Shown: positions 15,701 through 25,462, numbered from the stretch's first letter. The stretch is 64,000 nucleotides of DNA from Arthrobacter sp. PGP41 (GCF_002953935.1 NZ_CP026514.1:1302001-1366000); one strand, 5' to 3'. Notes: generated by a model not told the origin, from the letters alone. Made by a program: numbers and translations.

Positions 15701-17209
15701 CTACGGTGTCCTTGCCGTACGCTCCGCATCCGCGATCTCCCGTGCGGCGCTGGTGATGTTCCTGGCCATGGCGGGAAAGATCAGGCTGTGGAACGGAAGG
15801 ACGGCCAGCCAGTACAGCCGGCCGCTGAGTCCTTTAGGAAAGAAGACAGCCCGCTGCCGGTAGCGGCTGCCGTTCCCGTCGGGCTCCACGGAGAGTTCCA
15901 GCCAGGCGCGGCCCGGGGCGCGCATTTCCGCGCGGAGCCGCAGCAGCCTGCCGCGGTCAATCCGTTCAACACGCCACCAGTCCACCACCTCGCCGGCCGC
16001 AAGCGTGTGGGGATGCCGCCTGCCGCGGAGGAGCCCGGCGCCCCCGGTCAGCTTGTCCAGCCAGCCGCGCACCTGCCATGCCAGCGGCAGGGAGTACCAG
16101 CCGTTCCGGCCGCCGATCCCCTCTATGACCGTCCACACCTTCGCGGGCTCCACGTCGCCGTGGAACGTCCGCTCATCGATGTACACCTTGTGGCCGGCCC
16201 ACTCGGGGTCGCTGGGCAGGGGATCGGACGCAGCGCCGGCGTTTGCCCAGGTGGTTTCCACCTGTCCGTCACGTTCCTTGCCGAGCGCCAGGGCGACGGC
16301 GGTGCGATAGCCGGTCAGGCCGCCGTCGGGCTGCGGGATGTACTGGTCGATGTCGTGCTCGTCGGAGACGGCATCGTGCTGCAGGGACTGGACCAGCGGC
16401 ATGGCCATGGACAAGGGGATGGGCGTGGTGAGGGCAACCCACATGCCGGCCAGCTTGGGCGCCGGGATCGGCAGTGCCAGCACCGGGCGGTAGGGCAGGC
16501 CGGCCTCGGCGGCGTACTCCTGCATCATCCCGGCGTAGGTGAGGACCTGCCGGCAGCCGACGTCGAACGCACGGTTGAGCGGGCCGGCCAGCGAGGCGGC
16601 GGCGACCAGGTAGTAGAGGACATCGCGCACGGCGATGGCCTCGATCCGGTTCCGGACCCAGCTGGGCGCCGGCATCAAGGGGAGGGTTTCGGCGAGGTGG
16701 CGGATCATCTCGAAGGACGCCGATCCGGAGCCGATGACCACCCCTGCCTGGAGCACGATGGCGTCCACGGGGCTGTCGAGGAACACCTTGCCCACTGCCT
16801 CCCTGGACCGCATGTGGGTGGACAGCTCCACGCCTGCGGGATGGAGCCCGCCCAGGTAGACAATCCTGCCAACGCCGGCCGCGGCTGCGGCGTCCGCGGC
16901 CGTGCGTGCCATCGCCTGCTCTTTCGCTTCAAAGCCGGCACCTGCTGCCATCGAGTGGACCAGGTAATACAGGACGTCGACGCCGGCCAGCGCCTGGCGG
17001 AGGGCGTCGCCGTCGTCGAGGCTGCTTTCCACGACCTCCACCCGGTCCCGCCACGGCACCCCGGCGATCTTGTCCGGTGAGCGCACCAGGACCTTTACCG
17101 TATGGCCGGCCTCGAGGAGCTTGGGCACCAGCCGGCCGCCGATATAGCCGGTAGCCCCGGTAACCAGGACCGTCCTGGAGGCGCGGGCGGTGTTGCTGGG
17201 ATCGGTCAT
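15701..17209 (-). CDS. SDR-type NAD(P)-binding protein fused to DUF2867
   Basis: A 502-aa two-domain protein. The N-terminal Rossmann domain has LVTGATGYIGGRLVPKLLEAG, the pattern of atypical/extended SDRs, with YYLVHSM where the catalytic Tyr might be expected. The C-terminal part (about residues 330-495; GWYSLPLAW, RGRRHPHTL, then FPKGLSGRLYWLAVLPFH) matches the DUF2867 family. Substrate is unknown. It is divergent from mfd, with about 220 bp between the starts. Confidence 0.87.
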   Translation of the reverse strand: MTDPSNTARASRTVLVTGATGYIGGRLVPKLLEAGHTVKVLVRSPDKIAGVPWRDRVEVVESSLDDGDALRQALAGVDVLYYLVHSMAAGAGFEAKEQAMARTAADAAAAAGVGRIVYLGGLHPAGVELSTHMRSREAVGKVFLDSPVDAIVLQAGVVIGSGSASFEMIRHLAETLPLMPAPSWVRNRIEAIAVRDVLYYLVAAASLAGPLNRAFDVGCRQVLTYAGMMQEYAAEAGLPYRPVLALPIPAPKLAGMWVALTTPIPLSMAMPLVQSLQHDAVSDEHDIDQYIPQPDGGLTGYRTAVALALGKERDGQVETTWANAGAASDPLPSDPEWAGHKVYIDERTFHGDVEPAKVWTVIEGIGGRNGWYSLPLAWQVRGWLDKLTGGAGLLRGRRHPHTLAAGEVVDWWRVERIDRGRLLRLRAEMRAPGRAWLELSVEPDGNGSRYRQRAVFFPKGLSGRLYWLAVLPFHSLIFPAMARNITSAAREIADAERTARTP

Positions 17210-17429
17210 GCTGACTCCTTAGTGTCCACAGGCCATTCGGAGCGGCCTGCCGATTGGACGGCCCGTTCTTTGGGGCCGTTGTGCCAATGGGCCCCGCCCT
17301 GCCAGCCTATCCCCGGGCCGGCTCCCATTGTCGCTGCTGCGCGGTAGGCTGGGTTTACCCGGGATTCGAAGAGAATTTCGGGTTTTCGCGTTGCCTGCCT
17401 TCCGTTGCACACCACAGGAGCTTTCTGCC

Positions 17430-20400
17430 ATGAGCCTTCCAGGCCCGTCCAACGCCGGCCACTCCAGCACAGGCCCGTCGCTGGACGGACTGCGCCGCGC
17501 CCTCGCCGCGGACCAGACCTTCGCACGCGTCCGCGCCGAGGCCGCCCGCGGGTTCGAGGTCCGGGGCCAGGACTACCAGATCAGCGCACCCGCCGGGCTT
17601 CGCCCGCTGCTTCTTGCCGAGATGGCGGACGGCGTGGCAGCCGCCGCAGGTGAAGGGCACGACGACGGCAGGCCGGGCGTCGTTCTTGCCGTCACCGCAA
17701 CAGGCCGCGAGGCCGAGGACCTGACGGCGGCGCTGCGGGCGTACCTTCCCGCGGACTGCATAGCCGAATTCCCCAGCTGGGAAACCCTCCCGCACGAACG
17801 CCTCTCGCCGCGTTCGGACACCGTAGGCCGCCGCCTCTCCGTCCTGCGCCGCCTGGCGCATCCGGAAACCTCCGCGTCGGGTCCGCTGCGGGTGGTGGTG
17901 GCACCCGTCCGCGCCGTGGTCCAGCCGGTGGTGGCCGGCCTGGGCGAGCTGGTCCCGGTCACACTGAAAGTGGGCCAGGAGAAACCCTTCACCGAGGTGG
18001 TGCGGAGCCTCGCGGACGCCGCCTACGCCCGGGTGGACATGGTGACGCACCGCGGGGAGTTCGCCGTCCGCGGCGGCATTATCGACGTTTTCCCGCCCAC
18101 CGAGGACCACCCCATCCGCGTCGAGTTCTTCGGCGACGAAGTGGACCAGATGCGCTGGTTCGCGGTAGCAGACCAGCGCTCGCTGTCCTCGCCCGGCCTG
18201 CACCACCCCACCGAACTGCATGCCCCGCCGTGCCGGGAGATCCTCATCACCCCGTCCGTAATGTCCCGGGCAGCAACCCTCAAGGCGCAGCTCCCGGCAG
18301 CCGCCGACATGCTGGAAAAGATCGCCGGCGGCATCACCGTGGAGGGCATGGAATCCCTGGCACCCGTGCTGGTGGACTCCATGGTCCCGTTCGTGGAGCA
18401 GCTGCCAGCAGGCTCCATTTCGGTCATCATTGAACCAGAGAAGGTCCGCACCCGGGCCCACGACCTCGCCGCCACCAACGAGGAATTCCTCGAGGCCGCC
18501 TGGTCCACCGCCTCGGACGGCGGGACGGCGCCGCTGGATCTCAGCTCGCAGGCAAGCGCCGCACTCCACTCCGCCAGCTTCCGTTCCCTCACGGAAACGC
18601 GCACTTCATCACTGGACCACGGGGTGTCCTGGTGGTCCATCACGTCGCTGGCGCAGGACGAGGAACTTCTCCCGGACATCGACGTCCTGAACCTGCATGC
18701 CCGGGAACCCCGCGGCTACCAGGGCGATGTGGCCGAGATGATGGACTTCATCGGCTCACATGTCCGCGACCAGTGGCGGATCGTTGTCGCCACCGAAGGC
18801 CCCGGACCTGCCCAGCGCCTGGCGGAGCTGTTCCACGAGAACGACATCCCCTGCGCCCGGGTGGACAGCCTGGACCACGAGCCCCAGGCGGGCATCATCG
18901 AGGTGACCACTGCCGCCGTCGGACGCGGTTTTGTCCTGGACGGGCTCAAGCTGGGCCTTCTCACGGAAGCCGACCTGCTGGGCAGGACCTCCGCCGGGTC
19001 CACCAAGGACATGCGACGGATGCCGTCCAAGCGGCGCAACGCCGTGGACCCGCTGCAGCTCGTGGCCGGGGACCATGTGGTCCACGAGCAGCACGGCATC
19101 GGCAAGTTCGTGGAGCTGATCCAAAGGAAGGTTGCCGGCGGCGGTGACGGGGTGCGCGAGTACCTGGTCCTCGAGTACGCGCCGTCCAAGCGCGGCGCGC
19201 CGGGGGACAGGCTCTTCGTTCCCACGGACCAGCTGGACCAGGTGACGCGCTACGTGGGCGGCGACACCCCGGTCCTGAGCAAGATGGGCGGCGCTGACTG
19301 GGCCAGCACCAAGTCCAAGGCCCGGAAAGCCGTCAAGGAGATCGCCGGCGAGCTGATCCGGCTGTACTCGGCCCGGATGGCGTCCCGCGGGCATGCCTTC
19401 GGCCCGGACACTCCTTGGCAGCGCGAGCTTGAGGAAGCCTTCCCCTACGTGGAGACGCCGGACCAGCTCACCACCATCAACGAGGTGAAGGCGGACATGG
19501 AGCGCGAGATCCCCATGGACCGGCTGGTTTCCGGGGACGTGGGCTACGGAAAGACCGAGATCGCCGTGCGCGCCGTGTTCAAGGCGGTGCAGGACGGCAA
19601 GCAGGTGGCCGTGCTGGTGCCCACCACGCTGCTGGCCCAGCAGCACTACGAGACGTTTACCGAGCGGTTCTCCGGATTCCCCTTGCGGGTCAAGGCACTG
19701 TCGCGGTTCCAGGGGACAAAGGAAACCAAGGAGACCGTGGAGGGCGTCAAGAGCGGCTCGGTGGACGTCGTCATCGGCACGCACCGGTTGCTGTCCAAGG
19801 ACTTTGCCTTCAAGGACCTGGGCCTGGTGATCGTGGACGAGGAACAGCGCTTCGGCGTGGAGCACAAGGAAGCGCTCAAGAAGATGCGCACCAATGTGGA
19901 CGTGCTGGCCATGAGCGCAACTCCTATCCCGCGCACCCTGGAGATGTCCCTGACGGGGATCCGCGAGACGTCCACCCTTGCCACCCCGCCGGAGGAACGG
20001 CACCCGGTCCTGACCTACGTGGGTCCCTACACGGACAAGCAGACCTCCGCGGCCATCCGCCGGGAGCTGATGCGCGAGGGCCAGGTCTTCTTCGTCCACA
20101 ACCGGGTGTCCACCATCGAACGGACGGCAGCCAAGATCCGCGAGCTGGTTCCGGAGGCGCGCGTGGAGGTGGCGCACGGCAAGATGTCCGAAAGCCGCCT
20201 CGAGCAGATCATCGTGGACTTCTGGGAGAAGCGCTTTGACGTCCTGGTGTGCACCACCATCATCGAAACCGGGCTGGATATCTCCAACGCCAACACCCTG
20301 ATCGTGGACGGCGCGGACAAGTACGGCCTGTCCCAGCTCCACCAGCTCCGCGGCCGCGTGGGCCGCGGCCGGGAACGCGCCTACGCCTATTTCCTCTACC

Positions 20401-21119
20401 CGTCCGAGAAGCCTTTGGGTGAGGTGGCGCTGGAACGGCTCAAGGCCGTGGCCACCCACAACGAGCTCGGTGCCGGCATGCAACTCGCCATGAAGGACCT
20501 GGAAATCCGCGGCGCCGGAAACCTGCTTGGCGGCGAGCAGTCCGGGCACATCCAGGGCGTGGGCTTCGACCTGTACATCCGCCTGGTGGGCGAGGCCGTG
20601 GCTGACTTCCGCGGCGAGGCCGAGGAGAAGGCCGCCGAGATGAAGATTGAACTGCCGGTCAACGCCCACCTCCCGCACGACTACGTGCCAGGGGAGCGGC
20701 TCCGCCTGGAGGCGTACCGCAAGCTGGCGGCAGCCCTCACGAATGAGGCGATCGACGAAGTCCTCGCCGAACTTGTTGACAGGTACGGCGAGCCGCCGCT
20801 GCCGGCCCGGAACCTGGTGGCCGTGGCCCGCTTCCGGGTGGGCGCCCGCGAGGCGGGGCTGTCCGATGTTGCCCTCCAGGGCAATTTCATCAAGTTCTCC
20901 CCGGCCGCCCTTCCCGAATCCAAGGTCATGCGCCTGAACCGGATGTACCCGGGATCCCAGTCCAAGCCCGCTCTTGATGCCGTGCTGATCCCCAAGCCCA
21001 AGACCGCAAGGATCGGGGGCAGGGACCTGCAGGATGCGGAAATCCTGGAATGGGCCAACGGCGTGATCCGGAACATCTTCACGGACCAACCGGTCTCTGT
21101 CTCGCCGACCGGGAGTTAG
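17430..21119 (+). CDS. mfd: Transcription-repair coupling factor
   Basis: An ATP-dependent translocase that pushes stalled RNA polymerase off DNA and recruits UvrA. At 1229 aa it is full length. Domains in order: UvrB-like N-terminal region (SWETLPHERLSPRSDT), RNA polymerase-interacting domain (VVHEQHGIGKFVEL), RecG-like helicase with Walker A SGDVGYGKTE and DEEQRFGV, SATPIPRTLEMSLTGIR, the LRGRVGRG motif, and a TRCF C-terminal domain. ATG 17430 follows CAGGAG by 9 nt; a longer frame to 17328 lacks support. Confidence 0.97.
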   Translation: MSLPGPSNAGHSSTGPSLDGLRRALAADQTFARVRAEAARGFEVRGQDYQISAPAGLRPLLLAEMADGVAAAAGEGHDDGRPGVVLAVTATGREAEDLTAALRAYLPADCIAEFPSWETLPHERLSPRSDTVGRRLSVLRRLAHPETSASGPLRVVVAPVRAVVQPVVAGLGELVPVTLKVGQEKPFTEVVRSLADAAYARVDMVTHRGEFAVRGGIIDVFPPTEDHPIRVEFFGDEVDQMRWFAVADQRSLSSPGLHHPTELHAPPCREILITPSVMSRAATLKAQLPAAADMLEKIAGGITVEGMESLAPVLVDSMVPFVEQLPAGSISVIIEPEKVRTRAHDLAATNEEFLEAAWSTASDGGTAPLDLSSQASAALHSASFRSLTETRTSSLDHGVSWWSITSLAQDEELLPDIDVLNLHAREPRGYQGDVAEMMDFIGSHVRDQWRIVVATEGPGPAQRLAELFHENDIPCARVDSLDHEPQAGIIEVTTAAVGRGFVLDGLKLGLLTEADLLGRTSAGSTKDMRRMPSKRRNAVDPLQLVAGDHVVHEQHGIGKFVELIQRKVAGGGDGVREYLVLEYAPSKRGAPGDRLFVPTDQLDQVTRYVGGDTPVLSKMGGADWASTKSKARKAVKEIAGELIRLYSARMASRGHAFGPDTPWQRELEEAFPYVETPDQLTTINEVKADMEREIPMDRLVSGDVGYGKTEIAVRAVFKAVQDGKQVAVLVPTTLLAQQHYETFTERFSGFPLRVKALSRFQGTKETKETVEGVKSGSVDVVIGTHRLLSKDFAFKDLGLVIVDEEQRFGVEHKEALKKMRTNVDVLAMSATPIPRTLEMSLTGIRETSTLATPPEERHPVLTYVGPYTDKQTSAAIRRELMREGQVFFVHNRVSTIERTAAKIRELVPEARVEVAHGKMSESRLEQIIVDFWEKRFDVLVCTTIIETGLDISNANTLIVDGADKYGLSQLHQLRGRVGRGRERAYAYFLYPSEKPLGEVALERLKAVATHNELGAGMQLAMKDLEIRGAGNLLGGEQSGHIQGVGFDLYIRLVGEAVADFRGEAEEKAAEMKIELPVNAHLPHDYVPGERLRLEAYRKLAAALTNEAIDEVLAELVDRYGEPPLPARNLVAVARFRVGAREAGLSDVALQGNFIKFSPAALPESKVMRLNRMYPGSQSKPALDAVLIPKPKTARIGGRDLQDAEILEWANGVIRNIFTDQPVSVSPTGS

Positions 21120-21125
21120 CACTTG

Positions 21126-21938
21126 ATGGGAGGACACCACGCCGCGTCGGGAGCCGCGGCGTGGGTGGCTATTGCCTCGACGGGGCCGTACACGCTTGGC
21201 TGGTACCCGCTGGACGCCACGGGCATCCTGATCGGCGGGATGGCGACGGCGGGAACCGCCCTGGTGTGCGACTGGGACCACCGGCACAGCACGGTAGCGA
21301 ATTCCCTGCCGCCGCTGTCCAATGTGATCGCCGTCGGGATTGAAAACGCCAGCGGCGGGCACCGCCAGGGCACGCACTCCGTCCTCGGGGCGGCCTTCTT
21401 TGTCCTTCTCGCCACCCTTGCAGGGCAATTCCAGCTGCAGACGGACTGGGGACTGCTGTCCGTCGGGGCGGGGCTGCTGTGCATGTTCATGATCAACATT
21501 GCGGCCAAGGCACTGAAGCTTTTTCCGAAGGCGGGCTTCATCAGCAACTGGATCTTCGCGCTGACCATGGCGGGCCTGGTCACCTGGTTCGCCCCGGACC
21601 AGTGGACCTGGCTCCCGGTTTCGATGCTGACCGGCGTTGTGGTCCATATCGTGGGTGACCTGGTCACCACGGGAGGCGTGCCGCTGCTGTGGCCGCTGGT
21701 GGTCAGGCCGCCCAAACCCCTGCGGCGGGTGCCGCTGCTGCGCCAGGTCTGGCGGCCCAACGGTGCGTTGTCCCTCCCGCTGCTGGGCCGGGCGGGGTCA
21801 AAACGCGAGTGGCTTGTCTTGATCCCGGTGAGCGCCTACGCCATGGTGGGGATGTGCATGGCCGGCTGGTCCATAGCGCACAGCCACTGGGGCCGCGCGG
21901 CGGACACAGCGCTGGCGTGGGCCCGGCTGTGGCTGTAG
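21126..21938 (+). CDS. Metal-dependent membrane hydrolase, YdjM/DUF457-like
   Basis: An integral membrane protein of 270 aa with about four to six hydrophobic helices. The N-terminal MGGHHAASGAAAW, the DWDHRHSTVAN segment, GHRQGTHSVLGA and the later HIVGDLVTTGGVPLLWP carry His/Asp residues typical of this family. Its substrate is unknown. It starts 6 bp after the mfd stop (TTG 21123 is possible), so it is probably in the mfd transcript. A hairpin follows. Confidence 0.85.
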   Translation: MGGHHAASGAAAWVAIASTGPYTLGWYPLDATGILIGGMATAGTALVCDWDHRHSTVANSLPPLSNVIAVGIENASGGHRQGTHSVLGAAFFVLLATLAGQFQLQTDWGLLSVGAGLLCMFMINIAAKALKLFPKAGFISNWIFALTMAGLVTWFAPDQWTWLPVSMLTGVVVHIVGDLVTTGGVPLLWPLVVRPPKPLRRVPLLRQVWRPNGALSLPLLGRAGSKREWLVLIPVSAYAMVGMCMAGWSIAHSHWGRAADTALAWARLWL

Positions 21939-21967
21939 GGACCCGAGCGTAGCGGCGGGCAAATAAC

Positions 21968-22004
21968 GAAACCCCCGGACGGTGTGAACTGTCCAGGGGT
22001 TCGT
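21968..22004 (-). terminator. Terminator between convergent genes
   Basis: The hairpin CGAA(A)CCCC...GGACGG pairs with CTGTCC.GGGGTTCG, with one bulge and one wobble. On the minus strand it is followed by a T-rich TTTCGTTATTTG, so it best serves the small membrane-protein gene ending at 22016, but it may act in both directions. Confidence 0.7.
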
Positions 22005-22015
22005 GGTGGGGTGGG

Positions 22016-22291
22016 CTAGTGCTCGCCGGCGGAGTCGGAACGTCCCAGGACGGTCTGCGGAATCCAGAAGGCCAGGGCGAACAGCAAGATGCAGACAGCC
22101 ATCGGCCAGGGGTTGTCCAGCGTGAGGAAGGAAAGCGAGTACACGGCACCAAAGAACAGCGCGATCATGACCACAAAAAGGAGGACGCTGGTTCCCAGCT
22201 TGTTTTCGTTCTGCGGGGTCTGCAGCGTACCCTGCTGTGCCTCGCGGCCGGAATCCGTGCCGTCGTTGGACGCCATAATCTTGCTGGACAT
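22016..22291 (-). CDS. Small conserved membrane protein
   Basis: A 91-aa protein with a polar N-terminal third (MSSKIMASNDGTDSGREAQ) and two transmembrane segments, VLLFVVMIALFFGAVYSLSF and WPMAVCILLFALAFWIP. AGGAGG lies 5 nt before ATG 22291. It follows deoC by 52 bp on the same strand. I do not recognise a named family. Confidence 0.75.
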   Translation of the reverse strand: MSSKIMASNDGTDSGREAQQGTLQTPQNENKLGTSVLLFVVMIALFFGAVYSLSFLTLDNPWPMAVCILLFALAFWIPQTVLGRSDSAGEH

Positions 22292-22343
22292 TCGTTCCTC
22301 CTCGGCCCCGCGGGGCTCAATCTGTGGCGGCGTCCGGTTGCCG

Positions 22344-23069
22344 TCAGTAGCCGGATGAACCCTGTTCACCCTTGACGATGGCAATTCCGGAGCTGGCACC
22401 AATACGTGTTGCACCTGCTGCAATCATAGCCTGCGCGTCTGCAAGGGACCGCACCCCGCCGGAGGCCTTGACCCCCAGGCCGGGCCCCACAGTCCTGCGC
22501 ATCAGTGCGATGTCCTCCACCGTTGCGCCGCCGCCATTGAACCCCGTTGAGGTCTTCACGAAGTCTGCGCCTGCCTCCACTGCTGCTTGGCAGGCGAGGA
22601 CTTTCTGGCTGTCGGTGAGGAGCGCGGTTTCGATGATGACTTTCAGGATGGCCCCGCTGGCGTGCACGGCATCCGCCACCGAGGCGATGTCCTCGACAAG
22701 CGCCCCTTTGTCCCCGGCCCTGGCGGCTGCGATGTTGATGACCATGTCCACTTCGTCCGCCCCGTCCAGCACCGCTCCGCGGGCTTCGAAGGTCTTGACG
22801 TCGGTGGGGGTGGCGCCCAGCGGGAACCCTGCCACCGAGCAGGTCAGGACGCCGGATCCCTTGAGGGCCTTCTTCACGGTCTTGACCCAGATGGGGTTGA
22901 CGCATACGGACTTGAAGTTGTACTCGGCTGCTTCCGCGCAGACCTTGAGGACGTCAGCCTCGCTGGCCTCCGGCTTCAGCAGCGTGTGGTCGATGAAGGA
23001 CGCTATGCTGCCGGAGCCTGCGGCGCCAGTGGCTGCAGCCTGAACGGAAGGGGTGGCTTCGTTGCTCAT
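22344..23069 (-). CDS. deoC: Deoxyribose-phosphate aldolase
   Basis: Splits 2-deoxyribose 5-phosphate into glyceraldehyde 3-phosphate and acetaldehyde, a step in deoxynucleoside use. The 241-aa protein has the Schiff-base lysine motif [10 protein letters not shown], the second lysine region [11 protein letters not shown], and [14 protein letters not shown] 23069 follows GGAGAGG. It fits functionally with the purine nucleoside phosphorylase and sugar-phosphate mutase 7-9 kb away. Confidence 0.95.
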   Translation of the reverse strand: MSNEATPSVQAAATGAAGSGSIASFIDHTLLKPEASEADVLKVCAEAAEYNFKSVCVNPIWVKTVKKALKGSGVLTCSVAGFPLGATPTDVKTFEARGAVLDGADEVDMVINIAAARAGDKGALVEDIASVADAVHASGAILKVIIETALLTDSQKVLACQAAVEAGADFVKTSTGFNGGGATVEDIALMRRTVGPGLGVKASGGVRSLADAQAMIAAGATRIGASSGIAIVKGEQGSSGY

Positions 23070-23222
23070 GATGGTCCTCTCCAAGGGCCTGTGGGCCGGG
23101 CGTTGTAACGCCCGCGACTCGTTTCGGAACCATCTTGCCACAGCCGGACCAACGGCAACGCGGGGTCACTTTCCGCCCGGTACGGGGTGATTATCGGGCC
23201 GGGAGTGACCCCGCGTTGCTGT

Positions 23223-24083
23223 TCAGGCGGCGGCCTGCAGCGGAACTGGAGCGGAGGCAGCCGTCAGCAGCTGGGTGGCACAGGCGCCCGCAGCGGAAGC
23301 GGCGGCCACCAGCAGGCCCAGCCGGACGCCGTCGAACGCTGCGGCATCTCCGAGGGCCCAGATGCCCGGCACGGACGTCCGGAAGTCATGGCTGATCACG
23401 ATCCCTCCGGAGGCCGCCGTCTCCAGGCCCGCGCTGGCGGCGAGGTCGTCCCGGGATTCACGTTCCTCGGCCAGGACCACCAGGTCGCCGTACATGCTGC
23501 TGCCGTCCTCGAAAACCACGCCGGAGGCTGCAAAGCCCGAGGTTGATGGGGCAGGGATCACGGAGACCGGCCGGGCCGTGGTGCGGATGGGCCGCACGCC
23601 GCGGGCCCGGAGGACCGCCTCCGCCTGGCCGGCCGCGGCGCCGGTGCCCACCAGGATTCCCAGCGGACGCCGGCCCAGCTCCCTGGCCACCTGGCTCACG
23701 GCCTCGCCGACGCGGGCGGCGTCGTCGATGGTGGAGTAGCTCAGGCACTGGCCCGCTCCCTCGACGGGGCTGGCCACGGGCGCCGAGCCAGTGGCGATGA
23801 CCAGCTGGTCGTAGGCGAATTCCATGCCGTCCGCCGTGGCCACCGTGCGGTTCACGGCGTCGATGTGGCTGGCCGGCTGTCCGAACCGCACGGAAACCTG
23901 GGGCAGCATCGCCAGCTCCAGCAGTTCCGCCGGGGTGTCGTCCCGGTTGCTCAGGACTGTGATGGTGCCGGTGAAGCGGGCCCGGTCAAGCTGGCTGACC
24001 AGTGCCCGGGCAGCCGGCCCTGCGCCGGCGATGACGATGCGGGTGGCGGGCGCGGTGGTGGTGGAGGGTGCCGGAGCGGACAT
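23223..24083 (-). CDS. Short FAD-dependent oxidoreductase, degenerate NirB-like
   Basis: A 286-aa flavoprotein of the pyridine nucleotide-disulfide oxidoreductase type. It has RIVIAGAGPAARALVSQLD, YDQLVIATGSAPVASP, and the C-terminal FAD motif SVPGIWALGDAAAF. Compared with the NirB flavin domain in this window it lacks the PYDRVALSK segment, has a shortened NAD-binding region and no C-terminal domain. It looks like a shrunken relative of NirB. AAAGGG precedes ATG 24083, and a nitrogen-type promoter lies upstream. Electron partners are unknown; loss of catalysis is possible. Confidence 0.78.
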   Translation of the reverse strand: MSAPAPSTTTAPATRIVIAGAGPAARALVSQLDRARFTGTITVLSNRDDTPAELLELAMLPQVSVRFGQPASHIDAVNRTVATADGMEFAYDQLVIATGSAPVASPVEGAGQCLSYSTIDDAARVGEAVSQVARELGRRPLGILVGTGAAAGQAEAVLRARGVRPIRTTARPVSVIPAPSTSGFAASGVVFEDGSSMYGDLVVLAEERESRDDLAASAGLETAASGGIVISHDFRTSVPGIWALGDAAAFDGVRLGLLVAAASAAGACATQLLTAASAPVPLQAAA

Positions 24084-24136
24084 GTGCTGGCCCTTTCGCT
24101 GGCGGCCGGGAACGGCCGTAACTTCGTGATGGAACC

Positions 24137-24179
24137 AGCGTAGGCCCGCGCCTTTTCCGGGGTGTTTCCCCGCAGTTGC
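24137..24179 (-). promoter_or_regulatory. Candidate GlnR/NnaR-type promoter of the FAD oxidoreductase
   Basis: On the minus strand, pentamers GCAAC (24175-24179), GAAAC (24164-24168) and GAAAA (24153-24157) are spaced 11 bp apart. The last is exactly 10 nt before TACGCT (24137-24142), a TAnnnT -10 box. The same arrangement is seen at nirB, nirD and narK. Confidence 0.5.
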
Positions 24180-24207
24180 TGTTTATCAGGGCTGTGTTCG
24201 CCAGTAT

Positions 24208-24221
24208 TTACCGGCCGGTAA
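24208..24221. promoter_or_regulatory. Perfect 14-bp palindrome
   Basis: TTACCGGCCGGTAA is a perfect palindrome between the nnaR 3' end and the FAD-oxidoreductase promoter. It resembles a dimeric repressor or activator site. No regulator can be assigned. Confidence 0.4.
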
Positions 24222-24287
24222 CAGAACCCGTGACCTGCCTCTCATCCATGCGTGCGGCTGACACATTAGGGCCCGGCTCCGGCCCGG

Positions 24288-25448
24288 CTAGACGCGGATC
24301 CGGTAGCCGCGCTTTACCACGGTCTCCACCAGCCGCCCGTCAGGCAGGGACGAACGGAGCCGGCTCACCGTCATGTCCAGCGCATGGACGGAACCGCGCA
24401 GTTCCAGCAGGTCGGACAGCGATTCACGGGACAGGACGGCGCCGCCCGCCCCGAGCAAGGCCCGCAGGAGCAGCAGGGGAGCGGGCGCCAGTTCCACGAC
24501 CTGGCCGTTGATGCGGAGGCTTCGGCCGCGCAGCTCGATGTTGCCTGACCGGGTGTCGAGGCGGCGCACGTGGTTCAGGGCAAGGTGTTCGCACACCAGG
24601 CGGATAAGGGCGCCCATCCGGAAGCGCTCCGGGATCAGCGGGGTTACTCCGGCATCCAGCAGCGGCTGCGCGGTGACCGGACCCACCACGGCCGTGGTGA
24701 CGTTTGTCTTCAGGCTCTCGATCAGCTGCTTGTACACGCCCATCTCGTGGGCGGTGCTCCACAGGGCATCGACGGCGGGCGCGCTGGTGAAGGTGAGGAC
24801 ATCCAGGTTTCCGCTGCACGCAGCCTCAATGAGCCGCGGAAGCCGGTCCTCGCCGTCGGGCTTTACCCAGCGGTACGGCGTGACTGTCAGGACTGTGGCG
24901 CCGGACATCCGCAGGCGCTCCAGCTGCCGAACGTCCGTGTAGCCGTGCAGCTGCACGGCGACCGTCTTGCCCCGGACGCCCTCGTTGAGCAGCATGTCCA
25001 CCAATGTTGCGGTGGTTTCGTCACTGCTGATTCCGACGTCGGCAAGGCCGGCCGCGCGCACGGCGCCGCGGGCTTTGGGTCCACGGACGAACATCCGGCA
25101 GGCGCCAAGGGTGTCCAGCAGCTGCTCGCCGATCCCGAAGGAATCCGCTGCCTCGCACCAGCGGCGCATGCCGTAGGCGGTGGTGGCGATGCAGAGGTCC
25201 GGCCTGGCGGCGATGATGGCCTTGGTGTCCTCGATGAGGCGCATGTCCTCCTGCACGGGGGCGATCTTCAGCGCGGGGGCGTGCAGCACGTCGGCGCCGC
25301 GGCGCTCCAGGGCCTCAATGAGGTCGCTGGAGCGGCGATCCGAGGTCACGCCGATGCGGAAGCCCTCCAGGGGCGACTCGGCGGTGTCCGGTGCTTCGCC
25401 AGCCCTTTGTTCGACCTGCGGTGCTTCGGCCGGTGCAAGTGCAGTCAT
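24288..25448 (-). CDS. nnaR: HemD-like regulator with C-terminal winged helix (NnaR type)
   Basis: A 386-aa two-domain protein. The N-terminal part resembles uroporphyrinogen-III synthase (GFRIGVTSDRR, then VLTFTSAPAVDALW and VGPVTAQPLLDAGV). The C-terminal 100 residues are an OmpR-type winged helix (SGNIELRGRSLRINGQVVEL, then LLLRALLGAGG, SVHALDMTVSRLRSSL, VVKRGYRIRV). NnaR of Mycobacterium and Streptomyces has this layout and activates nitrate/nitrite genes with GlnR. Here it directly follows nirB and cobA. The start is ATG 25448 with AAAGGA upstream; ATG 25466 is possible. Whether it keeps any synthase activity is unclear. Confidence 0.9.
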   Translation of the reverse strand: MTALAPAEAPQVEQRAGEAPDTAESPLEGFRIGVTSDRRSSDLIEALERRGADVLHAPALKIAPVQEDMRLIEDTKAIIAARPDLCIATTAYGMRRWCEAADSFGIGEQLLDTLGACRMFVRGPKARGAVRAAGLADVGISSDETTATLVDMLLNEGVRGKTVAVQLHGYTDVRQLERLRMSGATVLTVTPYRWVKPDGEDRLPRLIEAACSGNLDVLTFTSAPAVDALWSTAHEMGVYKQLIESLKTNVTTAVVGPVTAQPLLDAGVTPLIPERFRMGALIRLVCEHLALNHVRRLDTRSGNIELRGRSLRINGQVVELAPAPLLLLRALLGAGGAVLSRESLSDLLELRGSVHALDMTVSRLRSSLPDGRLVETVVKRGYRIRV

Positions 25449-25462
25449 GGGGGTCAATCCTT

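Noticed and set aside
18756..21647. Very long antisense reading frame (963 codons) across mfd
   Set aside because: It mirrors mfd's codon bias, is rich in His/Gly/Val as expected for an antisense frame, and shows no domain. Same for frames opposite nirB (26734-29130) and the ABC-F gene (11-1486).
24238..24287. Terminator after nnaR
   Set aside because: GGGCCCGGCTCCGGCCC can form only a bulged GC hairpin with no T-run; too weak to list.
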